Source of the DNA: Stigmatella aurantiaca | GTDB lineage: Bacteria; Myxococcota; Myxococcia; Myxococcales; Myxococcaceae | Length of the DNA stretch: 64,000 nt | Assembly (NCBI RefSeq): GCF_900109545.1 | Contig: NZ_FOAP01000012.1 | Location: forward strand, 124,001 to 188,000 | Direction of reading: 5' to 3' | Shown: positions 16,599 through 25,864 of the stretch, piece by piece | Layout: each line of letters opens with the position of its first letter | Position numbering within the stretch: position 1 is the first letter of the stretch | The notes under the pieces: model-generated | Seen by the model: the letters and a program-made list of their open reading frames with translations, nothing else | What the model was told of the DNA's origin: nothing | The model's database searches: none | Position numbers and translations under genes: made by a program

Positions 16599-18533
16599 CT
16601 ACTCCTCGTTGCCCGAGGGCGAGAAGAGCCAGGGGTAGGTGACCGCGACCACGCCACCGCCCTTGGGCTCGGGGAACTTCCAGCGGCGGATGCGCGAGAG
16701 CATGCAGTTCTCCGCCGTGGCGTTGCCCAGCGTCGTCTCGGCCACGTTCGCCTCGGCCACCGCGCCCGCCGGGTCGATGGTGAAGGCCACCGCCACCTTG
16801 CCCGCCAGGCTCGGGTTCTTGTTCAGCTCGGTCTCGTAGCAGTATTTGATTTCGTTCTGGTGGCGCCGGATGACCTTGGCGATGACGTCCTTGTCCAGGC
16901 CGCCGATGACCGTCGTCTTGCCAGGAACCACCTTGGTGGTGCCCCGGCCCTTGCCGCTCAGGTCGATGCCGCCGGTGCCGCCCGTGCCGCGGCCGCCGCC
17001 CTGGGTGCCCAGGCCGCCGATGCCCAGCGCCTTGCCGCCACCGCCGGAGCCCGTGCCGCGCGAGCCGAGGCCGCCCACGCCCTGCGCATCCCCCATGCCC
17101 GCGCCGGTCTTCAGGCCGCCCAGGGCGTTGTTGATGCCGGTGCCCAGGCCGCCCGGACCGAACACGTCCGAGGCGCCGCCCTTGAGGCCCTTGAAGGCGC
17201 CCAGCAGGCCCACCTGGCCCACCACCTGGCGGTCCTTCTCCTTCTTCGTCTTGTCCACGACGGGGGTGCCCGCCTTGGAGGGATCCGCCTCGGCCTTCTT
17301 CGCCTCCTCCTTGCCGAACTTGCCCTCCTCGTCCTTCGCCTTGGCGCCCTCTTCCACGCCGGCCAGCTTGAGCTTCTTCAGCTCCTGCTTCTTCTCCGGC
17401 GTCACGAGGAACTTCGCCACGCGCTGCTGGGACTGGAGCAGGTCATCCGCGGACGGAGACTCCGTGCGCGGCGTCAGGAGCATGGCGGCGACGAGCGCGC
17501 CCGAGGCCAGCAGCGTGATGCAGGCGATCTTGAAGTAGGTGAAGTCCGCCTCCTCGACGGTGCTCACCTGGATGGCCGGCGAGGGCCGCACGTAGCGGAC
17601 CACGAAGGCGAGCGTGCCGAGCGACACCTCGGCCCGGTCATGCAGGCCCAGGGTGAAGACCTGGCCCTCGGCGGCCGCGGCCTGCGAGAGCTGGCCGGAG
17701 GCGCGCAGCGCGTCCTTGGTCCGCACGTCGCCCTGCGAGGTGACGATGACGCCCGCCTTGCCCGGCACGCGCAGTTCCACCTGCTCGCCCTTGCCCACCG
17801 CCAGCACGTGGCGCGCGCCCACCTCGGGCACGAAGACGTGGAAGACGCTCTTCTTGCCCTCGCCGATGGTGACCGGCACGCCGTCCCGGAAGTGCCGCAC
17901 CTCGAGGAGCTGGTCGCCCCAGAGCATGGCCACCTGGAGGATCTTCGCCTCCGGGGTGGGCAGCGCGTCCAGCGGGAGCGGCTCCTGCAGGTGCGCGGGC
18001 ACCTGGGGCTTCTTGGCCACCGGGGCCACCGTGGGCACCGCGGCCAAGCTCTTGGCCTTCATGCCCGGGGGCGCCACGGCGCGGCTGGCCGAGGGGATGA
18101 CGATTTCAGGCGCCGCCGGGGGCGCGGGGGGCACCGGGGCCCGCTGCGTCACCGAGCTCTGGAAGCTCCGGCCATTCACCTGCGCGCCCGCCGGGGGCTT
18201 GGGAGCCGCCGCGGGCGCCTCGCCGAAGAGCACCTCCACGCGCGAGGAGCCCATCTTGAGCACGTCGCCGGGCACCAGCGCCTTGGGCACCAGCAACCGC
18301 TGGTCTCCCACCTGCGTCCCGGCCTCGCTGCCGAGATCGATGGCGGTCACCCCGCCCTCCTTGTCCACCTTCAACATCACGTGGAGGTTGGAGACGCTAG
18401 GGTCCGCAATCTTCACCGCTGCCTGCGCCCCCGAACCGACGATGATGCTCTCGGTGTCCGCGATGGCTTCCATCGTGGAACCGTCTGGTCCGGTGATGCG
18501 CAACCTCAGTCCGTTATTCTTCGCCGCCGCCAT
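16599..18533 (-). CDS. gltG: Gliding motility protein GltG (FHA domain, one membrane helix, AgmX/PglI C-terminal domain)
   Basis: 644 residues. The N-terminal cytoplasmic part has an FHA fold (about 30-105, with SVSNLHVML and DLGSEAGTQV). A second beta-rich domain spans about 200-325. One transmembrane helix is at about 333-355. A charged coiled region and a long Gly-rich segment (about 440-550) act as a periplasmic spacer. The C-terminal AgmX/PglI domain (about 560-640) starts at IRRHQNEIKYCYE and ends at RIRRWKFPEP. This TonB-like architecture spans the inner membrane and periplasm, and GltG interacts with the AglRQS motor side in Myxococcus. Same strand and order as gltF/gltE/gltD. Confidence 0.9.
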   Translation of the reverse strand: MAAAKNNGLRLRITGPDGSTMEAIADTESIIVGSGAQAAVKIADPSVSNLHVMLKVDKEGGVTAIDLGSEAGTQVGDQRLLVPKALVPGDVLKMGSSRVEVLFGEAPAAAPKPPAGAQVNGRSFQSSVTQRAPVPPAPPAAPEIVIPSASRAVAPPGMKAKSLAAVPTVAPVAKKPQVPAHLQEPLPLDALPTPEAKILQVAMLWGDQLLEVRHFRDGVPVTIGEGKKSVFHVFVPEVGARHVLAVGKGEQVELRVPGKAGVIVTSQGDVRTKDALRASGQLSQAAAAEGQVFTLGLHDRAEVSLGTLAFVVRYVRPSPAIQVSTVEEADFTYFKIACITLLASGALVAAMLLTPRTESPSADDLLQSQQRVAKFLVTPEKKQELKKLKLAGVEEGAKAKDEEGKFGKEEAKKAEADPSKAGTPVVDKTKKEKDRQVVGQVGLLGAFKGLKGGASDVFGPGGLGTGINNALGGLKTGAGMGDAQGVGGLGSRGTGSGGGGKALGIGGLGTQGGGRGTGGTGGIDLSGKGRGTTKVVPGKTTVIGGLDKDVIAKVIRRHQNEIKYCYETELNKNPSLAGKVAVAFTIDPAGAVAEANVAETTLGNATAENCMLSRIRRWKFPEPKGGGVVAVTYPWLFSPSGNEE

Positions 18534-18586
18534 AAGGATGTTCCCTTCCGCCCTTCCCCAAAGAAAAACGAGCGCCCTCCCAGGCG

Positions 18587-18859
18587 CTAGAGGTTATCCA
18601 CCGACTTCTGCAGCTCGGGGTTGAAGTTGTCCCGAACCTTGATGAGGCTCTGAAAGTCCGTCTTCTTCCGGTTGAGGAGGTAGGAGCCCTCGGGCTTCGT
18701 GAGCTCGCCTTCCACCGTCACGTCCGTGAAGTCGATGACCGTCTTCTTGCGATAAATCGTCTTGTCGGCCTCCTGGATGATCTTCACGTCGTTGTCCTGA
18801 GCCAGCGCGGGGCTGGCGCCCAGCAGGGCCACCACCACCACCGAAGCCAGTCGTCTCAT
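18587..18859 (-). CDS. gltF: Gliding protein GltF/CglF-like small exported protein
   Basis: 90 residues from ATG 18859, preceded by GGGAGG. Seven extra N-terminal residues are possible from an upstream start at 18880, but they break the signal peptide. A type-I signal peptide (MRRLASVVVVALLGASPALA) is followed by a short acidic/basic domain with DFTDVTVEGELTKPEGSYL. Position between gltE and gltG matches Myxococcus gltF (CglF), a small periplasmic gliding factor. Identification is by synteny, size and signal peptide. Confidence 0.78.
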   Translation of the reverse strand: MRRLASVVVVALLGASPALAQDNDVKIIQEADKTIYRKKTVIDFTDVTVEGELTKPEGSYLLNRKKTDFQSLIKVRDNFNPELQKSVDNL

Positions 18860-18896
18860 CTCCAACCTCCCATCACTCATCGGTCTTGCAGGAGTC

Positions 18897-18920
18897 GATC
18901 CAAGTGCAACCCCTTGGATC
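18897..18920 (-). other. Inverted repeat upstream of gltF
   Basis: GATCCAAG (18897-18904) and CTTGGATC (18913-18920) form a perfect 8-bp dyad with an 8-nt loop in the 145-bp gltE-gltF gap. A minus-strand T-run lies nearer the gltE end. It could be an attenuator or an operator. Confidence 0.35.
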
Positions 18921-19004
18921 CTAAAGGGCTGGGGCCCGGCTCGTCACCTGCCCCCACCCAGGACGGAAAAAAATTCTTCCCCATCCCGTAAACTTGGATG
19001 CCCC

Positions 19005-20441
19005 TCAGGGCGTAGGCACCGGGGCCCCAGCCGGGCTGTCCGGAGAGGCCGCGGGCACCTCCTGGGAAGGCACGGGCTCCTCCGAGGCGGTCTCGTCCGC
19101 GGGAGGTGGCTCCTCGGCGGGCGTCCCCTCCTCGCGCGCGGCCTCATCGGACACCTTGTCGAGCAAGGAGCCGTCCTTGCCCTGGACTGCTTCCTTTTTC
19201 TGCTCGGCGGCGGGCTGCTGCTGCCCACTCTTGAGCATGGCCTGGATGCCCTGGACCTTCGCGTCGATCGTCTGGCGGTCCTGGGGCGAGGTGGCCTGCA
19301 GGGCCTTGCAGCGCTCGAGGTAGCCGAGCGCCTTCTGCCAACCGGCCCGGTCCGCGGCGTACGCCCACCCGGCACCGCACACGGCCTCCGGGTGCTCGGG
19401 ACGCATGGCGAGCACCTTCTCGAAGACGTCCCCGGCGGCGATGCCCCGCTTGCCGTCGCTGCCCTTCTGCCCGTCCAGGGCATAGGCGTAATACAGGTGG
19501 CTCTCGTAGGAGGTGGGGTCCAGCTCCACCGCCCGGGCGAAGGCCTTCTCGGCCCCCGCGTAGTCGCGGTACGCCAGCGACATGGCGCCGATGTTCAGGT
19601 AGCCCGGAGCGAACTTGTCATCGAGCGACACGGCCTTCTGGAACTGGGCGAGCGCCCGGGGACGCTCGTTCAGCTTCAGGTAGATCATCCCCAGGTTGTT
19701 GTAGACGCCGGGATCATTCTCCGCGAGCTTGCGCGCGTTGGCGCTCACCAGCTCCGCGAGCCGGTACTGCCCCTGGTCGTAGTAGACGAGCGCGAGGTTC
19801 TTGTACGCCTCGGGGTTGTCCTTGCTGCGCGCCAGGACGCGGCGGGCGGTGGCCTCGGCGAGCTCGAACTGGCCCGCGAGCCGGTACGCCACGGTGAGGT
19901 TGTTGAGCAGCGCCACATCGTGCGCATGGCCCGGCGCCTTCAGCGCCCCCTCGTACAGGCGGATGGCCTCGGCGAACTTCTCCTGCACCCGGTACAGCCG
20001 CCCCAGGTTCAGCAACGAGGGCTGATGGTCCGGCGCCTGGGAGAGCACCTTCTCGTAGGCGGCCTGGGCATCGGCGAGCCGGCCCTGGCGCTCGGCGATG
20101 AGCCCCAGGTTGAACTGGGCGTTGAGGCTCTGCGGGGCCGCCGCCACCACCTGCTCGAAGCCCTTGCGGGCCGCGTCGTAGTTGCCCGCGTCGAAGGCGG
20201 CGAGGGCCGAGATGAACAGGGCATGCGGCCCCGAATCATTGGAGGCCGGTGGTGCCGAGGGCACCTCGGAGGTGGCCACCGGGATGCGCCGCTCGCCGGG
20301 CGCATCGGGCGCATCGGCGGTGGCGGGTTTGATCTGCGAGGACGTCGCGCAGGCGGTGGTGAAGGCGAGCGCGGCGGTGGTGAGCGAGCGGGCGAGCGTC
20401 ATGGCGTTCTTCCCTGCGGGAGCCTTGGACTGGGTGCGCAT
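19005..20441 (-). CDS. gltE: Gliding motility TPR lipoprotein GltE (AglT)
   Basis: 478 residues from ATG 20441, which overlaps the gltD stop as TGATG and has GGGGGAGG upstream. ATG 20402 would give a shorter n-region for the same signal. The lipobox is FTTAC. About nine TPR units follow (YNLGLI, LLNLGRLYR, YNNLGMIYLKLNERPRALAQ, GYLNIGAMSLAYRDY), then a Pro/Glu-rich tail of low complexity. In Myxococcus GltE is an outer-membrane-associated TPR lipoprotein of the periplasmic Glt complex. Confidence 0.88.
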   Translation of the reverse strand: MRTQSKAPAGKNAMTLARSLTTAALAFTTACATSSQIKPATADAPDAPGERRIPVATSEVPSAPPASNDSGPHALFISALAAFDAGNYDAARKGFEQVVAAAPQSLNAQFNLGLIAERQGRLADAQAAYEKVLSQAPDHQPSLLNLGRLYRVQEKFAEAIRLYEGALKAPGHAHDVALLNNLTVAYRLAGQFELAEATARRVLARSKDNPEAYKNLALVYYDQGQYRLAELVSANARKLAENDPGVYNNLGMIYLKLNERPRALAQFQKAVSLDDKFAPGYLNIGAMSLAYRDYAGAEKAFARAVELDPTSYESHLYYAYALDGQKGSDGKRGIAAGDVFEKVLAMRPEHPEAVCGAGWAYAADRAGWQKALGYLERCKALQATSPQDRQTIDAKVQGIQAMLKSGQQQPAAEQKKEAVQGKDGSLLDKVSDEAAREEGTPAEEPPPADETASEEPVPSQEVPAASPDSPAGAPVPTP

Positions 20442-23400
20442 CACAGCTGGACCTCCCCCACCTGGGCGGCGGGCGCGGGCGAGGCCGGCGGAGGCTCCGC
20501 GGCGGCCGGGGTGGCCGGCGCGGGAGGCACGGCGCCGGGGGTGGGCGAGGCGGTGGCGGAGGCCGACAGCTCCGGCTCCTTCACGACGCCCGAGGTGGCG
20601 AAGAACTCACTGCCCCGGAAGGGCACCTGGCGCACCTGGGCATAGGCGCCCGGACGGTAGCGGTTCATCTGCTCCTGCGCGGTGAGCGTCCACTCATTGT
20701 AGATGGACAGCTCGTAGGCCTTCTGGAGCGCCTTCTCGAGCGCCTCGGTCGCCTTGTCCTCCAGCGGCAGGGCCAGGTTCTCCAGCTCGCCGCGGTACAT
20801 GGCGAGCTGATCCTCATCCAACCCCTTCGGGTCCGGCGACTCGAGGATGTTCTTCGCGAAGTCCGCGTAGGCCATGCCGATGCGGGTGAGCGCCGCGATG
20901 CCCCACTCGCCCGAGCCCACGGCCAGCACCGCCGCGTACTCCTTCTCCACGCGCTGAATCTCCTTCTGCTTGGCGGCCAGATCCCTGCGGATGGTGGACA
21001 CGCGCGAGAAGCGGATGTTGGTGTAGCGCCGCCACAGGAACTCCAGCTCCATGAAGCGCGTGTGGGCATACGCATCCAGGATCTTCACGTCCTGCTTGTC
21101 CGTGTCGGACAGCCGGCCCCAGCCGCGCAGCAGGTCCGCGCGGACGCGGTCCACCGAGCGAAGGTCCTTGGCCTGCTGGTACGCCAGCAGCTCCCGGTAG
21201 TGCGCCAGGTAGATCTGCCCGCCGGAGGTGCGCGGATCCTTCGCATACGTGTCGGCGAAGGAGGCGAAGGCGCGCGCCGCCTCGGACCAGCGGCCCGTCT
21301 TCTCGTGCACGAGCGCGACGTTGTAGGCGATCTGCGGCACGTCCTTGCGGTCCCGGAAGCGCGCCAGGTACTCGGCATAGGCGGAGACCGACTTCTGCGC
21401 CTCGCCCACGCCCTCCCACCAGAGGCCCGCGTTGAAGAGGGCGTCGGCCACCCACTCGCCGGCCTCCTTCACGAGCTGCTGGCGCTCGGTCTGCGGCGGG
21501 GCGGCCTCCGTGGAGGCAACCTCCTCCTGCTTCTTTCCTTGCGCCTTGGCGCCCTTCTTCGGGGCCTTGGCCTTGGCCTTGGCCAGCTTCGTGCCCTTGA
21601 CCTCCTTCGCCTCCTTGCCGCCGCCGTTCACCGCGGCGTCATAGGCATCCACGAAGGCCTCGTACATCTCGGCGGACTTCCGGAACTCGGCCATCTTCTC
21701 GTAGAAGCCCGCCATCGTGTAGCGGACCTTCAGGCCGAAGACGCTGTCCGGGTACTCGTTGAGGACGCGGGCACCGGCCTCCACGCCGCGATCCAGCTCG
21801 GCGGCCTCCTGGAAGATGATCATCGCGTAGGTGAGCGCCCGGTCCGCGTTCTCCGACTTGGGGAACTCGGTGACGAAGGAGAGGAACAGCTCCGCGGCCT
21901 TCTTCGGGTTCTTCTCCTTGCGGTAGACGATCTCATCCACCCACTTGTACTGGCTGCCCTCCACCACCTTCGCCACGCGCGTGGCGAACTCGCTGCCCGG
22001 CTTGCTGAGCTTCTTGTTGCCGAGGAACTGGCGCGACAGCGTGTTCAGCTCCTGCCACTCCTCGCGGCTCTCCAGCACGAACATCGTCAGGTCGGCCGCG
22101 TCGCGCGAGCGCCGCTCCTCGGGGTACTTGGTGATGATCTCCCCGAAGCGCCGCGCCGCGTCCACGAAGTGGTTGCGGTCATAGAGGATGACGGCCGCCT
22201 GGTAGCGCAGGTCGATCTCGTCCGGGTTGTTGGGATAGAGCGAGTTGTACGTGTCGCACGCGGCCACCAGGCGCGCCTCGAGGCGCGTGAGCGGCTGCTC
22301 CTGCTGCTGCTTCGCGTCCTTCTTGACGATGCGCTTCTTCTCGACGTCGCCCTTGTCCTTGTTCTCGTTGACCTTCTGGCCGTCCTTGAGGTCGCTCTTG
22401 GTGAGCTGGCCCCGCTCAATCTTCACGAGCTTGTCGTAGGCGAGCACCGCGGCGAAGGACGCGCTCTTGCGGTAGGCCTCGTTGGACACCTCGCGGGCCG
22501 AGTCCCGGTCCGGGATCTTGAACGACACCACGGCGTCGTACTCCCCGGCGGCGGCCTCCCACTCCTCCAGCGCCCAGAGGATCTCCGCGTAGAAGAAGCG
22601 CAGGTTGAAGGCCGAGTCGGCGACGAAGTTGGGGTCCTCGCTGGAGGCGAACGCGTCCACGTACTGCTTGTAGATGTCGCGGGCGAGCCGGTAGGTCTCC
22701 ACCTGGCGCGTCTTCTGCGCCTCCTGGTGGTACTCGGTCACCATCACCCGCATGGCCTCCTCGGTGACGTTGAAGGCGTTGCGCAGCACCGGGTTGTCCC
22801 CGGCGTTGGCCTGCCACCAGGTGCCGCCCGGGCGGTACAGGTCCACCATGCGCTTCATCTCGGCGCGCACCTGCGTGCGCTGGCGCAGCCCCTCGTAGGA
22901 GCGGACGATGGCCTGCTGGTACTCGGGGGCGTTCGGGCCCATGGGCGCGTCGTCCACGAGCGTGCGGAACATGAGGATGGCGCTGTCGAAGTGGCCCGCG
23001 TCCGCGAGCCCCACCGCCGTCTTGGCGATGAGCCGTCCCTGGCGCTTGGCCGGGGCCTTCGCCTTGAAGTAGGCCAGGGCCTCCTTGGGCTGATCGAGCT
23101 GGACGTAGAAGACGGTCAAGTCGTTGAGCGCCTCGGTCTTGAGGTCACCCAGCTCCTCGCCCTGCGTCTCGGCGAACTCCACGGCCTCCTGCAGCTTCTT
23201 GAGGCCGTCCTCGTAGCCGCCGCTGTTGAAGTCGCACCACGCCAGCTTGTAGATGGCGTAGGCGTAGATCTTCGGCACGCGCGTGTCGCGCGCCTTCTCG
23301 TAGTTCTCCCGCGCGGGCGCCAGCTTGTTGTTCTCGAAGAAGTAGTTGCCCAGCTGGATGTACGCGTCCGGGACGAACTGGGACTGCGGGAAGTCGCGGA

Positions 23401-24094
23401 TGAGCTGCTGGTAGCGCTTCACCGCCTCGGGGCCCCGGTTGAGCTCGTAGAGGTTGTAGCCCTGGGCGAAGAGCACCTCGTCCATGTGCTCGTACTTGGG
23501 GTAGTCGCGCAGCAGGTCCTCGTAGAGGCTCATCGTCTCGGCGCGGTAGCGCTCGCTGTCGCGATGGTCCTGCTGCGGGGGCTCTACCTTCTCACCGCGC
23601 GCCTGCGCGGCATCGAACGCCTTCTCGGCCGCGAGGAAGCGGTCCATCTCCAGCCGGTAGAGGTATTTGGACTTCTCCCAGTACAGCTCCGAGAGCCGGT
23701 AGATGAGGTCCGCCTTGCGCTCGCTGCCGTCCTGGATCTTCGGGATCAGCCGCTTGAAGCCCTCGATGGCCTCATCGCGCTTGCGGTCCGCCAGCGCGTC
23801 CTTCTTGGCGTCCGCGATGCGCGGCAGCTCCGCGAACTTCTCGTTGGCGGGCTTCACGCGCGCGGGGCCCTGGCGCTTGTCCTTCTCGTCCGCCACCACG
23901 GGGACCGCGGCCGCCACGGGCGACTTCGAAGCCTGGGACTTTGTCTGTTTGGATTTGGACTTACCTGGGACCGCCTTGGCCGCCGCAGAGGGCCTCTTCG
24001 CCGTAGCCTTCTTTGCCGCCGCCGCCTCACCCACACCACTCACGGTGAGCGTTACGCCCACAGCGAGCGCACCGAACCGAAGGAACGCCTTCAT
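20441..24094 (-). CDS. gltD: Gliding motility TPR protein GltD (AgmU)
   Basis: 1217 residues from ATG 24094, with AGGAG 5 nt upstream; the first five residues of the longer frame are dropped. A signal-peptide-like hydrophobic segment (FLRFGALAVGVTLTVSGVG) leads into a Lys/Ala-rich linker and then a very long array of TPR/HAT helix pairs (for example YIQLGNYFFENNKLAPAREN). It is interrupted at about 830-870 by a Lys-rich insertion with KAKAKAPKKGAKAQGKK. The C-terminus is Pro/Ala-rich. Myxococcus AgmU/GltD decorates the helical tracks and focal adhesion sites and is a scaffold in the periplasm and cytoplasm. Length and position agree. Confidence 0.88.
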   Translation of the reverse strand: MKAFLRFGALAVGVTLTVSGVGEAAAAKKATAKRPSAAAKAVPGKSKSKQTKSQASKSPVAAAVPVVADEKDKRQGPARVKPANEKFAELPRIADAKKDALADRKRDEAIEGFKRLIPKIQDGSERKADLIYRLSELYWEKSKYLYRLEMDRFLAAEKAFDAAQARGEKVEPPQQDHRDSERYRAETMSLYEDLLRDYPKYEHMDEVLFAQGYNLYELNRGPEAVKRYQQLIRDFPQSQFVPDAYIQLGNYFFENNKLAPARENYEKARDTRVPKIYAYAIYKLAWCDFNSGGYEDGLKKLQEAVEFAETQGEELGDLKTEALNDLTVFYVQLDQPKEALAYFKAKAPAKRQGRLIAKTAVGLADAGHFDSAILMFRTLVDDAPMGPNAPEYQQAIVRSYEGLRQRTQVRAEMKRMVDLYRPGGTWWQANAGDNPVLRNAFNVTEEAMRVMVTEYHQEAQKTRQVETYRLARDIYKQYVDAFASSEDPNFVADSAFNLRFFYAEILWALEEWEAAAGEYDAVVSFKIPDRDSAREVSNEAYRKSASFAAVLAYDKLVKIERGQLTKSDLKDGQKVNENKDKGDVEKKRIVKKDAKQQQEQPLTRLEARLVAACDTYNSLYPNNPDEIDLRYQAAVILYDRNHFVDAARRFGEIITKYPEERRSRDAADLTMFVLESREEWQELNTLSRQFLGNKKLSKPGSEFATRVAKVVEGSQYKWVDEIVYRKEKNPKKAAELFLSFVTEFPKSENADRALTYAMIIFQEAAELDRGVEAGARVLNEYPDSVFGLKVRYTMAGFYEKMAEFRKSAEMYEAFVDAYDAAVNGGGKEAKEVKGTKLAKAKAKAPKKGAKAQGKKQEEVASTEAAPPQTERQQLVKEAGEWVADALFNAGLWWEGVGEAQKSVSAYAEYLARFRDRKDVPQIAYNVALVHEKTGRWSEAARAFASFADTYAKDPRTSGGQIYLAHYRELLAYQQAKDLRSVDRVRADLLRGWGRLSDTDKQDVKILDAYAHTRFMELEFLWRRYTNIRFSRVSTIRRDLAAKQKEIQRVEKEYAAVLAVGSGEWGIAALTRIGMAYADFAKNILESPDPKGLDEDQLAMYRGELENLALPLEDKATEALEKALQKAYELSIYNEWTLTAQEQMNRYRPGAYAQVRQVPFRGSEFFATSGVVKEPELSASATASPTPGAVPPAPATPAAAEPPPASPAPAAQVGEVQL

Positions 24095-24235
24095 GCAAAC
24101 TCCTGCCATGCCAAGGACGACGCAAAGTAGACGCGCACCTCTGGAATGAGAAGTGCTGCCGCCGTGCCATCACCGCGAATCATGCCCAGGGAGGCTCTGG
24201 ATCTTTCGGGCGTTGAACATCCCGGTGAAAACACA

Positions 24236-24273
24236 AAGGGCCACTGCGCGGCGGACAACGCACAGGGGCCCTT
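24236..24273 (-). terminator. Terminator of the gltA-gltB-gltC transcript
   Basis: On the minus strand, the stem AAGGGCC/GGCCCTT plus an inner CTGCG/CGCAG pairing is followed by TTGTGTTTT. It lies 41 bp past the gltC stop and separates gltABC from gltDEFG. Confidence 0.65.
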
Positions 24274-24313
24274 CATTACTCCTCTCTGAACGGCTTATTC
24301 CCGGAAGCGGGCG

Positions 24314-25864
24314 CTACTCTCCCTGCTTGGCCGGGCAACCCCGCTTGAGGGTGTACTGGTAGTAGCCGATCTCGTCGATCCAGAATTCTCCCTGGAATTT
24401 CCAGTAGTTCCACGCGGCGCCGGGCATCGCGGGCCGGTAGAGCGACTGCCGGGTGAGCAGGGCCTTCTGATCCACGCCCTCCTGGAGGAGGTCCTTCTCG
24501 TCCAGCGCGGTCTGCACCCGGATGATCTCGGCCTGATCCGAGAAGGTGCGCAGGTTGTCGAAGGCCTCGCGGATCCGGCTCCGGGCCAGGGTGCCGCCCA
24601 CCTGGAGCAGCGTGCCGCGCACATCCTCCAGGGCGGTGGCCGTCTGGGCCGAGAGCGCGCTCCCCCTCCAGGCGGAGGTGCCGAGGATCTCCTTCTTCTC
24701 CCGGTCCACGCGGTCCAGCATCCGCATCACCTCGCGGATGCGCTCGTTGTTGCGCAGCCACAGGTACACCGGGCGCGGCAGGCGCCGGTTCTCCGAGGCG
24801 GCCAGGTTGAAGGCGGAGACCAGCTCCACGTCCTCGCCCGTGAAGGGCTCCAGCTGCTTGGCCATGGGCTCGTAGACCTGCTCGAAGGCACCGAGCGTCG
24901 TCTTCACCTCATCGAACAGGCAGCTGTAGTAGTAGACCGTGGCCTTGAGGATCCACGACTCGGGCTGGAAGGCCCCGGCGAACTGCGGCGCGTGCAGGGC
25001 CTGGAGGCTGCCGAGGGCTCCGCCGAAGTCCTCGTCCTGGAAGCGGGCGAAGCCGTTCTCGAAGAGGGCCTGGTCCCAGATGCGGGTGTAGCGCGGCACG
25101 GACTCGTAGGCGGCGATGGCCTGCTTGTACTCGCCGCGGCCGTAGTGCAGGCGGCCCAGCGCCAGCATCGCCAGGTGGCGGGTCTCCTCCAGCTCGAGCT
25201 GCCGCTCGCCCTTCTGGTCGATGACGCTCCGGAAGGACGTCACGGCGGTCTGATCCAGCGCCTCCCCTTCCCCAGGACGGCCCGGGAAGCGCCGGTCGGC
25301 GAGCACCACGCCCAGCAGGTAACGGGCCTTGGCGTAGACGCGGCTGTCGGCGGGCACGGCCTCCAGCAGGGAGCGCGCCTCCTCCAGGCGGCCCCGGCGG
25401 TGGCTGATGGTGCCCACCAGGTAGTTGATGCGCGCCAGCACCTCCTTGGGCAGCGTGACCCACCGGTCCCTCACCTCGTCCGTGTAGGCCTGGTTGAGGA
25501 GGCTGGGGATGAGGTTCTGCTCATCGAGCTGCTGCTGCATGTCGACGAGCCCCTCCACGGCCTGGAGGTAGGAGGGGTGCTGGGGGCCCGCCTTCACGAT
25601 GGCCGCGTAGGTGACGAAGGCGCTCACCGGGAGCCCCTTCCGGGCGAAGGACTGGGCCAGGTAGTACTCGGCCTTGCCCTTGGTCTCCGCGTCCGCGGCG
25701 CCCTCGGACACCTGGAAGAAGAGCGGCGTGGCCGTCTCGAGCTCTCCCGCGTTGAAGGCGGAGAGGGCGCGGTTGTAGGTATTCGCATCCTGCGCGGACG
25801 CCGCGAACGGCGCCAGGGCGACGGCGGCCAGGACGAGCAGTCGGGACATGGCGTGGGTTTCCAT
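24314..25864 (-). CDS. gltC: Gliding motility TPR protein GltC
   Basis: 516 residues from ATG 25864, overlapping the gltB stop as TGATG; ATG 25849 is an alternative five codons later. The frame stays open far upstream inside gltB, but that part is a shadow. A signal peptide (MSRLLVLAAVALAPFAASA) is followed by TPR-like helical repeats (YYLAQSFARKGLPVSAFVTY, LLGVVLADRRF, LGRLHYGRGEYKQAIAAYES) and a mostly helical C-terminal half. In Myxococcus GltC is the periplasmic partner of the GltA/GltB barrels. The gene order A-B-C is the same. Confidence 0.87.
   Translation of the reverse strand: METHAMSRLLVLAAVALAPFAASAQDANTYNRALSAFNAGELETATPLFFQVSEGAADAETKGKAEYYLAQSFARKGLPVSAFVTYAAIVKAGPQHPSYLQAVEGLVDMQQQLDEQNLIPSLLNQAYTDEVRDRWVTLPKEVLARINYLVGTISHRRGRLEEARSLLEAVPADSRVYAKARYLLGVVLADRRFPGRPGEGEALDQTAVTSFRSVIDQKGERQLELEETRHLAMLALGRLHYGRGEYKQAIAAYESVPRYTRIWDQALFENGFARFQDEDFGGALGSLQALHAPQFAGAFQPESWILKATVYYYSCLFDEVKTTLGAFEQVYEPMAKQLEPFTGEDVELVSAFNLAASENRRLPRPVYLWLRNNERIREVMRMLDRVDREKKEILGTSAWRGSALSAQTATALEDVRGTLLQVGGTLARSRIREAFDNLRTFSDQAEIIRVQTALDEKDLLQEGVDQKALLTRQSLYRPAMPGAAWNYWKFQGEFWIDEIGYYQYTLKRGCPAKQGE

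Noticed and set aside
21062-24130. 1022-residue plus-strand frame opposite gltD
   Set aside because: Leu/Val/Arg-rich shadow; the minus-strand TPR protein has a signal peptide, ribosome site and synteny.
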